Positions 18,384 through 26,843 of a DNA stretch of 35,312 bases are shown here, piece by piece; positions within the stretch are counted from its first letter, which is position 1; each line of letters starts with the position of its first letter. Made by a program: the position numbers and the translations under genes. The stretch is from an uncultured Bacteroidales bacterium (GTDB lineage Bacteria; Bacteroidota; Bacteroidia; Bacteroidales; Paludibacteraceae). The notes below the pieces were generated by a model that saw only the letters and a list, made by a program, of their open reading frames with translations, did no database searches and had not been told where the DNA came from. The stretch lies in assembly GCA_902774075.1 (NCBI GenBank), contig CACYGT010000014.1, forward strand, positions 1 through 35,312, written 5' to 3'.

Positions 18384-19310
18384 TTACGCACCTAAAGCGA
18401 GGAAAATAAGACCGGACAGAATACCCAACATGCAGAGCACTTTGCGCCAAGGTTCCGGCTCTTGAAGAAAAATAAGACCATAAGCAAAGCCTATCACAGC
18501 CCCGCCTCGACGAATCGTGCTCACAACAGCAATCATCGAATCCGGATCACGTAGCGCTAACATATACACGTTATCCGATATAATCAAAAATACCGATATC
18601 AGCACAATGACTCCTAATTTTTGTATCGACTTAAGATCACAGACTGCCGCTTTCAAGTTCTTGCGGTTAATGATCGTCCATGTAACCAGCATCATAACAG
18701 CCTGATAGAAAGTATAATAGACCTGCACGGCATTATGGTCGTATCGCCGCATCAGGTATTTGTCATACAAACCCGAACATGCCCCGATCAATATCGCTAA
18801 AGCCAGCGCTACATAATAGCGCTTGTCCGGAGAATGCAGAAGATTCTGCTTATTCCGATGAATCCGATGCTCACCGAACGAAAACACAAAAATCGTTCCG
18901 ATAGCCAGCACTACACCTATCCATTGGTGCATATTCAAGTGTTCGTTAAAAATTAAAAGTGCCCCTATCAGCGTCCACATAGGGCGCGTGGCTTGCATCG
19001 GACTCACAACGGACAGCGGCAGATGTTTGAGCGAGATATACGCGAAGATCCAACTGCTGAGCACAATAAACGACTTAAGAATCGTGTATAAGTGCGCCTC
19101 CAGATCCATGCGCGGTACATAGAAATGTGTCCCTACCATCATCTCGGGACAAAACCGCGATAACAACAGCGGAACGGATAAAATCAATGACGACACGCAG
19201 ACACTGATGGTCAGCACATCAACCACCCGATTCTCCTTCAGCGCGATCTTCTTACTGATGTCGTAAAAGCCCAGACACAGCGCCGATATAAATGCCAACA
19301 ATGTCCACAT
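18384..19310 (-). CDS. EamA / DMT-superfamily transporter
   Basis: A 308-residue inner-membrane protein with about ten hydrophobic segments arranged as two EamA-like halves. The first half ends near the RIHRNKQNLL loop (about residues 148-160). The second starts at YYVALALAILIGACSG. The motif SVVSPMQATRPMWTLIGALLI in the first half and VSTIRRGGAVIGFAYGLIFL in the second occupy the usual position of the conserved P/R-rich helix ends. DMT proteins export or exchange small metabolites, and the substrate cannot be inferred here. It is a single-gene unit, divergent from the LysM-protein operon. Confidence 0.82.
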   Translation of the reverse strand: MWTLLAFISALCLGFYDISKKIALKENRVVDVLTISVCVSSLILSVPLLLSRFCPEMMVGTHFYVPRMDLEAHLYTILKSFIVLSSWIFAYISLKHLPLSVVSPMQATRPMWTLIGALLIFNEHLNMHQWIGVVLAIGTIFVFSFGEHRIHRNKQNLLHSPDKRYYVALALAILIGACSGLYDKYLMRRYDHNAVQVYYTFYQAVMMLVTWTIINRKNLKAAVCDLKSIQKLGVIVLISVFLIISDNVYMLALRDPDSMIAVVSTIRRGGAVIGFAYGLIFLQEPEPWRKVLCMLGILSGLIFLALGA

Positions 19311-19338
19311 ACTTGTCGTCCATTAATCAAATTGACTG

Positions 19339-19369
19339 CAAAAGTACAAAAAAATTTGCACATGTCAAA
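19339..19369 (-). promoter_or_regulatory. Promoter of the EamA transporter gene
   Basis: On the minus strand, TTTG (19369-19366), a 19-base spacer and TACTTTTG (19346-19339), with a predicted leader of about 22 bases to the ATG at 19310. Its -33 region shares the 15-base segment TTTGCACATGTCAAA (plus strand, 19355-19369) with the opposing promoter. Confidence 0.6.
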
Positions 19370-19386
19370 AAAAAAATGTAATTTTG
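19355..19386 (+). promoter_or_regulatory. Promoter of the LysM-dciA-mutS2 operon
   Basis: TTTG at 19355-19358, a 20-base spacer and TAATTTTG at 19379-19386. The -33 side reads TTTGCACATGTCA followed by a run of A. The start codon at 19407 leaves a leader of only about 15 bases. Confidence 0.75.
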
Positions 19387-19406
19387 CGCCGCAAAATTGT
19401 TGAATT

Positions 19407-20474
19407 ATGAGAAAAAGAATAGTTTTAACCCTTGCGCTGACGATGAGTATGATGATCTCGGCGCAGCAACAGTACAAGTATTACCTCGATTATATCAACG
19501 AGTGGAAAGACGTCGCGGTGCAGCAACAGAAAGAATACGGTATCCCCGCCTCCATCACTTTGGCACAAGCATTACTGGAGTCCTCTGCAGGACAGAGTGA
19601 GTTGGCCGTGAACGCCCACAACCACTTCGGCATCAAGTGTACGAACGAATGGCTCGGCGCTGTCTATTACTACGACGATGACAGCAAAGGCGAGTGTTTT
19701 CGCCAGTATGCCGACGCTGCAGAGTCGTACAAAGATCACTCCCTCTTCCTTCAACGCCCGCGCTATGCAACCTGTTTTGAGGTGGCGATCGAAGACTACG
19801 AAGGATGGGCCTTCCGTCTGCGTGAGTGCGGTTATGCCACAGACCGGTTCTATGCCTCTAAGTTGATACGAATCATCGAGGATTACCATCTTGATACCTT
19901 GGTGAGAATGAATACTCCGGCGAAAGTAGACAGCGTTCAAACAGATAGCGTACAAACAGACAGCGTCCAGGCACCGCAACCCGTAGTAAAAAAACGCCCG
20001 CTCAAGGCACAAGTCGTTCGTCGTTCCGATCCTATCATGGTCATTCATAACGATCCCGAGCCTCCCTACGTAGAGCCGAAGAGTGCACGCGAGGAGCGCG
20101 ACAGTTTTATGCTTTCGCACCCCAAACATCGTCAGAACGGACTTGTCTATGTGATGGCGCGAGACGGCGATACCTATGCCAATGTCGCTTTCCGCCTTAA
20201 CGTACGCGAACGCGAACTGCGCGAAGACAACGATGCTTTGGGACGCGAACTCAAACAGGGCGACCGTATCTACCTCTCCGCCAAAAAACGAATGGGGGAC
20301 AAAGACTATGTCTGGACCCATACAGGTCAATCCCTTTGGCAACTAAGCCAGGACGAAGGAGTCACCATCGACGCGATCCAGCGTCTTAACGACCTCGACC
20401 CGCAGATCCGTTCTTTCCGCACGCGACAGAAGATATACCTGCGCAAAGTCAAAGAAGAAAAAGTCTATCATTGA
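19407..20474 (+). CDS. Glucosaminidase-domain protein with two LysM domains
   Basis: A 355-residue secreted peptidoglycan hydrolase. It has a signal peptide to about residue 20, then a FlgJ-type glucosaminidase domain at about 25-165. LAQALLESSAGQSELAVNA carries the likely catalytic glutamate (E58), and NHFGIKC follows. A linker with three copies of the pentad TDSVQ lies at about 174-188 (19929-19973). Two LysM peptidoglycan-binding motifs follow, at about 247-291 and 302-346. It should cleave beta-1,4-N-acetylglucosamine bonds in the cell wall. It heads an operon with dciA and mutS2, a common Bacteroidota order as far as I recall. Its stop lies 2 bases before the ATG of the next gene. Confidence 0.88.
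   Translation: MRKRIVLTLALTMSMMISAQQQYKYYLDYINEWKDVAVQQQKEYGIPASITLAQALLESSAGQSELAVNAHNHFGIKCTNEWLGAVYYYDDDSKGECFRQYADAAESYKDHSLFLQRPRYATCFEVAIEDYEGWAFRLRECGYATDRFYASKLIRIIEDYHLDTLVRMNTPAKVDSVQTDSVQTDSVQAPQPVVKKRPLKAQVVRRSDPIMVIHNDPEPPYVEPKSAREERDSFMLSHPKHRQNGLVYVMARDGDTYANVAFRLNVRERELREDNDALGRELKQGDRIYLSAKKRMGDKDYVWTHTGQSLWQLSQDEGVTIDAIQRLNDLDPQIRSFRTRQKIYLRKVKEEKVYH
19929..19973 (+). repeat. Three-copy 15-base in-frame repeat in the linker
   Basis: GACAGCGTTCAAACA, GATAGCGTACAAACA and GACAGCGTCCAGGCA lie 15 bases apart and encode a DSVQT/A pentad three times. This is a normal kind of flexible-linker repeat and differs in period from the 7- and 9-base arrays. Confidence 0.85.
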
Positions 20475-20476
20475 CC

Positions 20477-20767
20477 ATGAACGGTAACTCCTTATCTATT
20501 ACGGACGCGCTCGTCGCGTACCTGCGCGAGAACGGACTCGAACAATCGGTGCTGGAAGCGCAGATAGAAGAAGTGTGGCCCAAGGTCATGGGGGACGTGG
20601 TGACCAAACTCACGCGTAGCGTGGAGATCAAAGACGGCCTGCTCATCGTGCGCGTCTCCTCGGCAGCTCTCAAAGCACAACTGTTCGAAAACCGCTTTGA
20701 GTTAGTGGCCAAACTGAACGAAGCTTTCGGCGCGAACGTGATCAATGATTGTCGTATCTTAGGCTGA
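20477..20767 (+). CDS. DUF721 / DciA-like protein
   Basis: A 96-residue protein of the DUF721 family, with VWPKVMGDVVTKLTRSVEIKDG and LLIVRVSSAALKAQL matching the conserved core. DciA members help load the replicative helicase DnaB; the Bacteroidota versions are short, KH-like domain only, as here. The ATG at 20477 is preferred to an in-frame TTG at 20471 that overlaps the previous stop. The stop (TGA 20765-20767) overlaps the mutS2 ATG by one base. Confidence 0.8.
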   Translation: MNGNSLSITDALVAYLRENGLEQSVLEAQIEEVWPKVMGDVVTKLTRSVEIKDGLLIVRVSSAALKAQLFENRFELVAKLNEAFGANVINDCRILG

Positions 20768-23112
20768 TGGCATTTTATCCCAATAACATAGAGCAGAAAA
20801 TAGACTTCGCAGTCATTCGCGAAGAACTCCTGCGTCGTTGTGCCTCGCCCCTCGGTCGCGAGCAAGTAGATGCTATGCAGATGGAGACGGACTTCGACAA
20901 AGTGCAGTACCTCCTCTCGCTCACCGACCAGATGAGGCTCGCCCAAGCCGATCCGATGCTCACTTTTCCCCGCGGCGATATCCATGACATGCGTGAGGCG
21001 GTGGCTCGTATTCGTATCGAAGGACTCTTCCTCGATGAGGCCGAACTGGATGACATGCGTCATACACTCTCCTATGCCGTCGATGTCGCCTCTTTCTTCG
21101 CTTCCCTCGATGAGCAGCGTTATCCATTGTTGAAAAATCTAGGCTCCCTAGAAAACCTAGGAGGCCTAGGAATCTTAGTCAAAGAGATCGACCGCGTCCT
21201 CGACCGTTATGGTCGTCTCGCGGATAACGCTTCCCCCGAATTGGCGCGTATTCGCCGCGAGATAGCGAACAAACAAGGCAGTGTAGGTCGTGCCCTCAAT
21301 GCCATCCTTCGCCAAGCGAAAGCCGATGGACTTGTGGACGCCGACGCGACACCAACACTCCGCGAGGGACGTCTCGTGATACCCGTTCCGCCCGGATACA
21401 AACGGAAGATAGGCGGTATTGTGCACGATGAGTCGGCCACAGGCAAGACCGTCTTCATCGAACCCCAACAAGTAGTCGATGCCAACAATCAGATACGTGA
21501 ACTCGAAGGCGCTGAACGCCGCGAACGGATTCGTATCTTACAAGCCATCACCGAGCAGTTACGTCCCAATACGGAAGCCATCCTCTTGAGCCAGCGTCTC
21601 TTAGCCCAAGTGGATTTCCTCAATGCCAAGGTCTCTCTAGCCAATACCCTCCACGCGATCCGGCCGGAACTGATCAACGAACCGATGCTCGAGTGGAGTG
21701 ACGCATATCATCCTGTCCTCTGGCTTCATTATACGCCGCAAGGCAAGACCGTCGTGCCTTTATCCATTCGCTTACAGGCCTCCGAAAACCGTATACTCGT
21801 CATCTCCGGTCCGAACGCCGGCGGTAAGTCCGTCTGCCTCAAGACCGTTGCCCTCTTGCAATACATGCTCCAATGCGGACTCTTAGTGCCTGTAGCCGAG
21901 CAGAGTAGGGCAGGACTCTTCGATCAACTGATGATCGATATCGGCGACGAACAGTCCATCCAAGACGAACTCTCTACCTATTCTTCGCACTTGCGTAACA
22001 TGAAGCATTTTGTGCGAAACGCGGACGAGCGAACACTCATCCTCATCGACGAGATGGGTACCGGCACCGAGCCGCTCATAGGCGGCGCGCTGGCTGAGTC
22101 TATCTTACGTGAGTTGGTAGAGAAACATGTGTTTGGCGTTATCACGACCCACTATACGAACCTCAAGCATTTTGCGGAACAGACACCGGGTGTAGTCAAT
22201 GGCGCTATGCTCTATGACCGAGGGGCTATGCGACCGCTCTTCCAACTCTCGATAGGTCAAGCCGGCAGTTCTTTTGCCATCGAGATAGCCCGTCAGACAG
22301 GTCTCAATGACTCCATTATACAATATGCGACTGACCTGGTGGGCGAAGAACATATCGACTATGATCGCCAACTCCAGGACATTGCTCGCGACAAGCGATA
22401 CTGGGAGCGCAAGCGCCAACAGATACGCCAGAAAGAGAAAGAACTCGAGGAACGTATCGCGCACTACGAGACGCTCATCGCGGCCATCAAACAGACAAAA
22501 AGCGAGATACTCGACGAGGCGCGCGAGCAGGCACAGGAACTGCTCCAGCAATCCAATGCAACCATCGAACGAACCATCCGTGAGATCAAAGAAGCGAAGG
22601 CTGATAAGGAAAAGACGAAGAAAGCTCGTAGAAAGGTCGAGGAGATGAAACAGAAAGTGGCAGCGCCTAAGGCGACCCGCAAAGGCAAGGAGCAGACTCC
22701 GGCGCCTCAAGAGAAAACGCCGAAAGTACTGCGTGACTTTAGAGACCTTCGCGTCCTCAAAGGCGACGTGCCGGCTTCTTCCGGAAACTCCGCTAAGTCC
22801 GGAGCCTCCAGTTCGACGAACCTCGCCCATAAACGTACACTCTCGTTTGAGCGCACACTCGACCTGCGAGGCCTGCGTATCGATGAGGCACTTGAACGAC
22901 TCATCGCGTATATGGACGATGCCCTGATGGTCGGCGCCGGCGAAGTGACCATCCTGCACGGTACCGGAACAGGCGCTCTCAAACAACTGACCCGAGACTA
23001 CCTCAATGACCTTAACCGTCAACGCCGCAAGCGCGGACAAGTGCCTCTTGACTTCGGGGACGGCGATGTCAATCACGGCGGAGCCGGACTGACTGTTGTA
23101 TTATTAGGATAA
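20767..23112 (+). CDS. mutS2: MutS2 ATPase/Smr protein
   Basis: A 781-residue MutS2. The N-terminal lever and clamp region is followed by the ATPase with Walker A GPNAGGKS (348-355) and Walker B LILIDEMGTGTEP (D428, E429). TTHYTNLK is the switch histidine region. A long charged coiled coil (about 530-640) and a C-terminal Smr domain follow, starting LDLRGLRIDEAL (698) with the motif HGTGTGALKQ. MutS2 acts in recombination control and, in some bacteria, on collided ribosomes. The start at ATG 20767 (MAFYPNNIEQ) couples it to the DUF721 gene. Three nonamer arrays sit inside it, at residues about 124-139, 654-665 and 672-683, in the N-terminal region and in the linker before Smr. Confidence 0.93.
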   Translation: MAFYPNNIEQKIDFAVIREELLRRCASPLGREQVDAMQMETDFDKVQYLLSLTDQMRLAQADPMLTFPRGDIHDMREAVARIRIEGLFLDEAELDDMRHTLSYAVDVASFFASLDEQRYPLLKNLGSLENLGGLGILVKEIDRVLDRYGRLADNASPELARIRREIANKQGSVGRALNAILRQAKADGLVDADATPTLREGRLVIPVPPGYKRKIGGIVHDESATGKTVFIEPQQVVDANNQIRELEGAERRERIRILQAITEQLRPNTEAILLSQRLLAQVDFLNAKVSLANTLHAIRPELINEPMLEWSDAYHPVLWLHYTPQGKTVVPLSIRLQASENRILVISGPNAGGKSVCLKTVALLQYMLQCGLLVPVAEQSRAGLFDQLMIDIGDEQSIQDELSTYSSHLRNMKHFVRNADERTLILIDEMGTGTEPLIGGALAESILRELVEKHVFGVITTHYTNLKHFAEQTPGVVNGAMLYDRGAMRPLFQLSIGQAGSSFAIEIARQTGLNDSIIQYATDLVGEEHIDYDRQLQDIARDKRYWERKRQQIRQKEKELEERIAHYETLIAAIKQTKSEILDEAREQAQELLQQSNATIERTIREIKEAKADKEKTKKARRKVEEMKQKVAAPKATRKGKEQTPAPQEKTPKVLRDFRDLRVLKGDVPASSGNSAKSGASSSTNLAHKRTLSFERTLDLRGLRIDEALERLIAYMDDALMVGAGEVTILHGTGTGALKQLTRDYLNDLNRQRRKRGQVPLDFGDGDVNHGGAGLTVVLLG
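21138..21182. repeat. Five-copy nonamer array in the mutS2 N-terminal region
   Basis: TCTAGGCTC, CCTAGAAAA, CCTAGGAGG, CCTAGGAAT and CTTAGTCAA lie exactly 9 bases apart. Each unit is centred on CTAG, and together they encode an LG-rich NLGSLENLGGLGIL stretch. Confidence 0.85.
22726..22761. repeat. Four-copy nonamer array in the mutS2 linker (first)
   Basis: GTACTGCGT, GACTTTAGA, GACCTTCGC and GTCCTCAAA lie 9 bases apart and encode VLRDFRDLRVLK. The repeat is diverged but keeps the period and the CTT/CTC core. Confidence 0.6.
22780..22815. repeat. Four-copy nonamer array in the mutS2 linker (second)
   Basis: TCCGGAAAC, TCCGCTAAG, TCCGGAGCC and TCCAGTTCG lie 9 bases apart. They encode a Ser/Gly-rich SGNSAKSGASSS stretch between the coiled coil and the Smr domain. 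Confidence 0.8.
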
Positions 23113-23128
23113 ATTCAAATAATATATA

Positions 23129-23839
23129 ATGAGAAATACCATTCTTTTATTCGCACTCTTGTGCCCGTTGTGGCTGATGGCAGCTAACCCCGGCTTTGGT
23201 GACCGGCGTTACAGCGTCACTTTCCTCGGAGAGTACAGTTACAACAAGACCTGGGGACACCATGGAAACTTCGATCTGCAGGCCTTGATGCCTATTAATC
23301 AGCATTTCGAGATGGAGGCTAAGTTCCAATTTTCGACCGCCAACGTTTATACCGGCGCGGTGCAGTTACGGCCTAAGTTCCAACTGCCGGTAGGTGAGTT
23401 ATTCGTTGAGACCGATATCATGTATCGCGCGGTGGTTAGAAACCAGTTAGGCGATATGACCGCTGCACTCGGCGTAGGCTACCGCATGGATTACGTCTCT
23501 GTGACCCTCGGCGTCTTCTCCCGCATTCTGGACGATTACCAAAGAAGTTGGCACTCCAATGAGAACTATGTCGTAGAGCCCTTTAACCTCCTCTATCGCC
23601 TCGAGGTCTTCTGCCGTCCGCAGAACAATCCTTGGAACCTGTCGTTCATGTTCAGTAACGTCGATGACTACCAGATGGAGCGTATGTGGCAACCTCTCTT
23701 CTCCATCGGCGCGTGGTACGACATCAACGAGCATTGGCGTCTTAACTTCGCTGCGCAATGCAAACCGACCGGAATGTTCCACTTAGATGCAACCTTCTAC
23801 GGCGCGACCGGTAGAGTAGGATTCACCTATAAATTTTGA
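23129..23839 (+). CDS. Outer-membrane beta-barrel protein, unknown function
   Basis: A 236-residue protein with a signal peptide (MRNTILLFALLCPLWLMA, cut near residue 18). About ten amphipathic beta strands follow, such as YSVTFLGEYSYNKTW, VYTGAVQLRPKFQLPV and AALGVGYRMDYVSVTLGVF. It ends GRVGFTYKF, with the terminal Phe typical of outer-membrane barrels recognised by Bam. No family is recognised. It starts 16 bases after mutS2 and is probably in the same transcript. Confidence 0.7.
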   Translation: MRNTILLFALLCPLWLMAANPGFGDRRYSVTFLGEYSYNKTWGHHGNFDLQALMPINQHFEMEAKFQFSTANVYTGAVQLRPKFQLPVGELFVETDIMYRAVVRNQLGDMTAALGVGYRMDYVSVTLGVFSRILDDYQRSWHSNENYVVEPFNLLYRLEVFCRPQNNPWNLSFMFSNVDDYQMERMWQPLFSIGAWYDINEHWRLNFAAQCKPTGMFHLDATFYGATGRVGFTYKF

Positions 23840-23844
23840 AAACT

Positions 23845-24720
23845 ATGACTAAGAAAATTCTCTATATAGCGCTGAGTGCACTGGTCTTCATGGCTTGTGC
23901 TAACGAGGACTCAACACTCGATATGAAAGGTATGTTTTCTCCGAACGGAGAGACCGTCCAAGTCCGTTTTGCGCAGTCGATGGCCTATAACGACACAGTG
24001 GGGGAGATCCATCTGGATATGCATGCAGATGACTATGTCATCTATGTCTGCACAGATAGCCATATCACCCGCAAGTCCCACAAACTGTTGGACTATTTTA
24101 TCGACCAATACAATGCCGCATCGACGCCGAAATTGGCTTTGCACTTAGGCGATCATATTGATGGGCAGAAGAACTACCCTTGTGTGGACAGTATCTTAAA
24201 CCTAGCCAATGATCATTTGTTCAACGCGCTGGGAAACCACGATATATACTTCAAACAATGGCCTATCTACCGCTCGTATTTCCATACCTCTGCCTATTGG
24301 TTTGATACCAACAACGGCAATAAGAAACTCGATCTCTTCATCTGCCTCGACAGCGCAGAGGGTAGTCTGGGCGTGGACCAAACAAACTGGCTTAAGAAAC
24401 TTTTAGAAGCCAAGTCCCAAGAGGGCTATCGTCGTATCATCGTCTTTACCCATACGCACCTCTGGAAACTCGATGGCTCACAGGGACATACTTCGAACAT
24501 GGCGCTCGAAGAGACCTATGAACTGACGTCTCTCTTGGCGCAATACAATGTTGAGTTTGTGTGGTGCGGCCACCAGCATGCACGTCAATCTGTTATCTTC
24601 AAAGGTGTCAACTACCTCGTGCTCGATTCATCGAAAGACAGCGAGGAAGGACAAGCGTACATAACAGTAGAGATGGGAGAAAACTGCTTCTACCATTACC
24701 ACAATTATCCGAAACTGTAA
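23845..24720 (+). CDS. Lipoprotein metallophosphoesterase
   Basis: A 291-residue protein starting MTKKILYIALSALVFMAC, a lipoprotein signal with the acylated Cys at 18. It carries the full calcineurin-like metallophosphoesterase motif set: D71-S-H73, GDH (102-104), GNHD (130-133), H203 and H205 in FTHTH, and GHQH (242-245). All metal-binding residues are present, so it should be an active two-metal phosphatase or phosphodiesterase outside the inner membrane. Its substrate is unknown. ATG 23845 is preferred to an in-frame TTG at 23836. It starts 5 bases after the barrel gene's stop, and its own stop is 2 bases from the opposing stop of the pectate lyase gene. Confidence 0.85.
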   Translation: MTKKILYIALSALVFMACANEDSTLDMKGMFSPNGETVQVRFAQSMAYNDTVGEIHLDMHADDYVIYVCTDSHITRKSHKLLDYFIDQYNAASTPKLALHLGDHIDGQKNYPCVDSILNLANDHLFNALGNHDIYFKQWPIYRSYFHTSAYWFDTNNGNKKLDLFICLDSAEGSLGVDQTNWLKKLLEAKSQEGYRRIIVFTHTHLWKLDGSQGHTSNMALEETYELTSLLAQYNVEFVWCGHQHARQSVIFKGVNYLVLDSSKDSEEGQAYITVEMGENCFYHYHNYPKL

Positions 24721-24722
24721 AC

Positions 24723-26843
24723 TTAACGAATACGGCGACCGGTGATGTCGAAGAGGAGGGTGTCCCGTTGAATAAACAGGGTGCCTTCTTGTATATATTT
24801 ACGCGGCATAACGGGCGATGAGACATCCTCCATACCGGAAGGAATAGACGAACCTAAGAGATACAAAATGGCGTTCTCAACAAGCTTTTGGGCCTCGTCA
24901 GTAAGATACAAGGTCGAGTACTCTGAAACGCCTATCATAACAAGCGGTTGAGGAAGTACTGTCCCGTTACAATTAGTGCCTTTCGGAAACTCAGCGATCG
25001 TAGTAGCCAAAGTCTGCGAAACCGGAGAAGCTAAGACCTCTACGCCTTCCGTGTTCGTCCATTCGCTGATCGCCGTCACCGCATTCGTCTCGCATTGTGT
25101 GAAGAGTGCTAACTCGCCGTTCGTGATCGTTAAGCCTTTGAAAATAGGGTGTTCCGACTGACTAACACGTACTGCTAAATCAGCAGTGTTGATAGCCGTT
25201 CCCCAGTTCCATGCACTTGACTTCAGAAGCCAAGGCTTGAGAAGCACCATCGGTTTGTTGTATCCTTTCAATGCCAACAAACCTGCTGCAGTCGAACCGG
25301 GCTTACTGCCAAGTACCAACACGTCGTATGAACTATAATCGATAGTTGCATCTAAAGCGTCTGTCTCCACGATCCACAACGAGTCATTCGCACGCAGATG
25401 TTTGAGGAGCGGCTTGTCTTCGGCACTGTTGAGGATAGTAACGAAGGCTACCGCGTACGTACCTTCCGGCTGCACGGTTGGAACGGTATCCGTTGTGTCC
25501 GGCTTGTGCTCCTCGCCTGCGGTCTCATAGCACCCCAAGTCAGGCGCGTCACCGTTATATGCCAGATCTACATCAATACCGGCGTCAATCAATTTAGAAC
25601 CGCTCTTGAGACGCATAAATGTACCCTCTGCTAAACTACCGTCACTCTTTCGTGCTGCCAATATCTGTGTGGTGTCCAAAGACTGAAAATCACTACTCGA
25701 AGCCGTAAGACCGGTATTCCAGGAGTTATGGTCATTGGCTGCAATCGTCTGTGCTTTATATTGGTCCGCGTTCTTACTGCTAAGCGTGATATTATTGCGC
25801 ATGTAGTTGGTGCCAAAGGCGGTCGTAAAACCGAAGTTGACGTTGTTCTGGTACGCCGAGCAGTTATATACCCACATGGTACCGCCGTTATTGTTCTGGT
25901 CAAACCCGCGCTCATTATTACCCACCGCCAGACAATGGTGAATAAGAATCTTATGGTCCGTATACTGACCTCCCATCTTAAAGCCGTTACCGTTACCTTG
26001 ACACGGATATTGCTCCAGTGTGATCGTGATGGTGTTGCCGTAACGGTCGGTCATCTGCGTACCAACCTTGCTGTCAAACCATGCCTTATCGGTCTCATAA
26101 CGCGGATGATCTTTCATGTTGTAATACGCAGGACCGTTTTGGAAGCATACACAGTTCTCAATGATCGTATTACTTGAACTCACACGCTGGAAGAAATCCC
26201 AGCCGTCGTCACTATTGTTCCATGCACGACATCCGATATAATGATTTCCTGCTCCGGTAAACTGCTTATCCGCAAAACCATCCGCATTACCTCCGAAATT
26301 AGCCGTATTCCCACTCATCGTCTCATAGTCAAAATTATCATGGCTATCACAGTTGAGAATGGTGTTGTTGCCTCCTTTTTTCATTTGACAGCCGGTATCT
26401 GCACTGCCATAGATATCAAGGTTCTCAAAGAGGCAATAACTACCCTCGCAATAGAGGTTGTTCTTTCCTGAATAAGCGATAGAAAGGTCTTTGATATGGA
26501 CGTATAAAGCTTCCGAATGAATACTTACGCCGCGTGTGCCGTAGGCCACTTTATGAAAATCCAATATCGCTTTCTCTCCCGGATAGCCGGCAATAACGAT
26601 ATGTTTGCTTGCCGAGCCTTTTTTATTGATGCTGAACTTGTCCGTAAACGTATACGTCCCGCCCAAGACATAGAGTGTATCTCCCGGGTTCTGAAGCTTG
26701 CTGACTCCGTTAGCAAAAGTAGTCGGCTTGTTATAGGATTTCCCGTCACCCGTTCCGCTTGGCGAAGCGTAATAGGTAGTAGCCATCAAGGGCAATACAG
26801 CGAAGGCAGCGATAAGTGCCGCGATTATACGGAAGTGTTTCAT
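24723..26843 (-). CDS. Family 9 pectate lyase with ThuA-like domain and sorting-like C-terminus
   Basis: A 706-residue secreted protein. It has a signal peptide (MKHFRIIAAL..., cut near 21), then a right-handed beta-helix at about 22-440. Motifs NADGFADKQF (D188), NSDDGWDFF (D212, D213, D216) and GNGFKMGG (K289) match the calcium aspartates and catalytic lysine of polysaccharide lyase family 9. Spacing among the aspartates equals the family's as I remember it, with an apparent insertion before the lysine. It should cleave pectin-type polygalacturonate by beta-elimination. Residues about 460-660 are a Rossmann-like domain with HPIFKG, also found in the protein at 27562-32139. The end, GTLFIQRDTLLFDITGRRIR, resembles a type IX secretion sorting domain. 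ATG 26843 overlaps the glycosyltransferase stop (ATGA). Confidence 0.82.
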   Translation of the reverse strand: MKHFRIIAALIAAFAVLPLMATTYYASPSGTGDGKSYNKPTTFANGVSKLQNPGDTLYVLGGTYTFTDKFSINKKGSASKHIVIAGYPGEKAILDFHKVAYGTRGVSIHSEALYVHIKDLSIAYSGKNNLYCEGSYCLFENLDIYGSADTGCQMKKGGNNTILNCDSHDNFDYETMSGNTANFGGNADGFADKQFTGAGNHYIGCRAWNNSDDGWDFFQRVSSSNTIIENCVCFQNGPAYYNMKDHPRYETDKAWFDSKVGTQMTDRYGNTITITLEQYPCQGNGNGFKMGGQYTDHKILIHHCLAVGNNERGFDQNNNGGTMWVYNCSAYQNNVNFGFTTAFGTNYMRNNITLSSKNADQYKAQTIAANDHNSWNTGLTASSSDFQSLDTTQILAARKSDGSLAEGTFMRLKSGSKLIDAGIDVDLAYNGDAPDLGCYETAGEEHKPDTTDTVPTVQPEGTYAVAFVTILNSAEDKPLLKHLRANDSLWIVETDALDATIDYSSYDVLVLGSKPGSTAAGLLALKGYNKPMVLLKPWLLKSSAWNWGTAINTADLAVRVSQSEHPIFKGLTITNGELALFTQCETNAVTAISEWTNTEGVEVLASPVSQTLATTIAEFPKGTNCNGTVLPQPLVMIGVSEYSTLYLTDEAQKLVENAILYLLGSSIPSGMEDVSSPVMPRKYIQEGTLFIQRDTLLFDITGRRIR

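Noticed and set aside
18373-18384. Perfect palindrome AATTGGCCAATT at the EamA stop codon
   Set aside because: No loop, AT-rich and only 12 bases. It may be part of the weak terminator or chance, so I do not claim an operator.
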